Part shown: positions 22,636 through 22,657 of the stretch, in pieces
How the letters are laid out: each line of letters starts with the position of its first letter
Numbering within the stretch: the first letter of the stretch is position 1
Origin: an uncultured Campylobacter sp.
GTDB lineage: Bacteria > Campylobacterota > Campylobacteria > Campylobacterales > Campylobacteraceae
Direction: 5' to 3'
NCBI RefSeq assembly: GCF_938045625.1
Contig: NZ_CALIAV010000028.1
Span: forward strand, 1 to 22,657
Length of the DNA stretch: 22,657 nt
Notes under the pieces: model-generated
The model's input: the letters and a program-made list of their open reading frames with translations, nothing else
Databases searched by the model: none
Told to the model about the DNA's origin: nothing
Program-made: the position numbers and the translations under genes

Positions 22636-22657
22636 TGGCTTGAAATAACAAAAGATA

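Noticed and set aside
22636..22657. The last 22 bases as a terminal flank of the array.
   Set aside because: Too short to tell a partial spacer from flanking DNA, so it was not annotated separately.

Overview
The window looks like chromosomal DNA of a Campylobacter of the C. showae / C. rectus / C. curvus group. I infer this from the protein families present (a DUF493 protein of the HP0495 type, MoaC, LemA with DUF3137, tandem periplasmic HMA proteins), from intermediate GC with a heavy bias for the words AAATTT and CAAATTTG between genes, and from a type I-B CRISPR-Cas locus of epsilonproteobacterial style. The species call is inference; no rRNA or housekeeping marker is present.

Layout. 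(1) 63-586: two overlapping small periplasmic metal-binding (HMA, MxCxxC) proteins. (2) 934-3444: a TonB-dependent outer-membrane receptor, then about 960 bases without a gene. (3) 4404-6988: LemA, a DUF3137 membrane protein and a membrane protein with a cold-shock-like N-terminal domain. (4) 7196-9382, minus strand: a Sel1-repeat protein, a small lipoprotein and an acidic hypothetical protein. (5) 9530-11530, minus strand: moaC, a DUF493 protein and a long helical coiled-coil protein, overlapping or tightly packed. (6) 11631-11691, minus strand: a compact candidate small RNA, then a MalY/PatB-type aminotransferase (11745-12917). (7) 13063-22657, plus strand: a complete type I-B CRISPR-Cas locus, cas6 - cas8b - cas7 - cas5 - cas3 - cas4 - cas2 - cas1 - leader - array. 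The array has 15 identical 30-nt repeats and 14 complete spacers and runs to the window edge.

How the CRISPR genes work together: Cas6 cuts the array transcript at the base of the repeat hairpin. Cas8b, Cas7 and Cas5 form Cascade on the crRNA. Cas3 (HD nuclease plus helicase) degrades the target. Cas4, Cas2 and Cas1 acquire spacers at the leader end. All signature motifs I looked for are present except one RecB-motif histidine in Cas4, so the system appears functional. The effector genes are visibly more AT-rich than cas1 and the flanking genes.

Most interesting signals: (a) a candidate minus-strand sRNA of about 61 nt with two hairpins, both showing C-rich loops (one is an anti-Shine-Dalgarno CCUCC, the other is the terminator loop); (b) the 166-base cas6-cas8b gap, which has a Shine-Dalgarno with no standard start codon at normal spacing, repeat-like fragments and a consensus sigma-70 promoter, and sits where CreTA toxin-antitoxin RNAs lie in other I-B loci; (c) a perfect 13-bp inverted repeat enclosing the cas6 -10 box; (d) the order cas4-cas2-cas1; (e) mutually exclusive 11-bp hairpins at 8298-8339.
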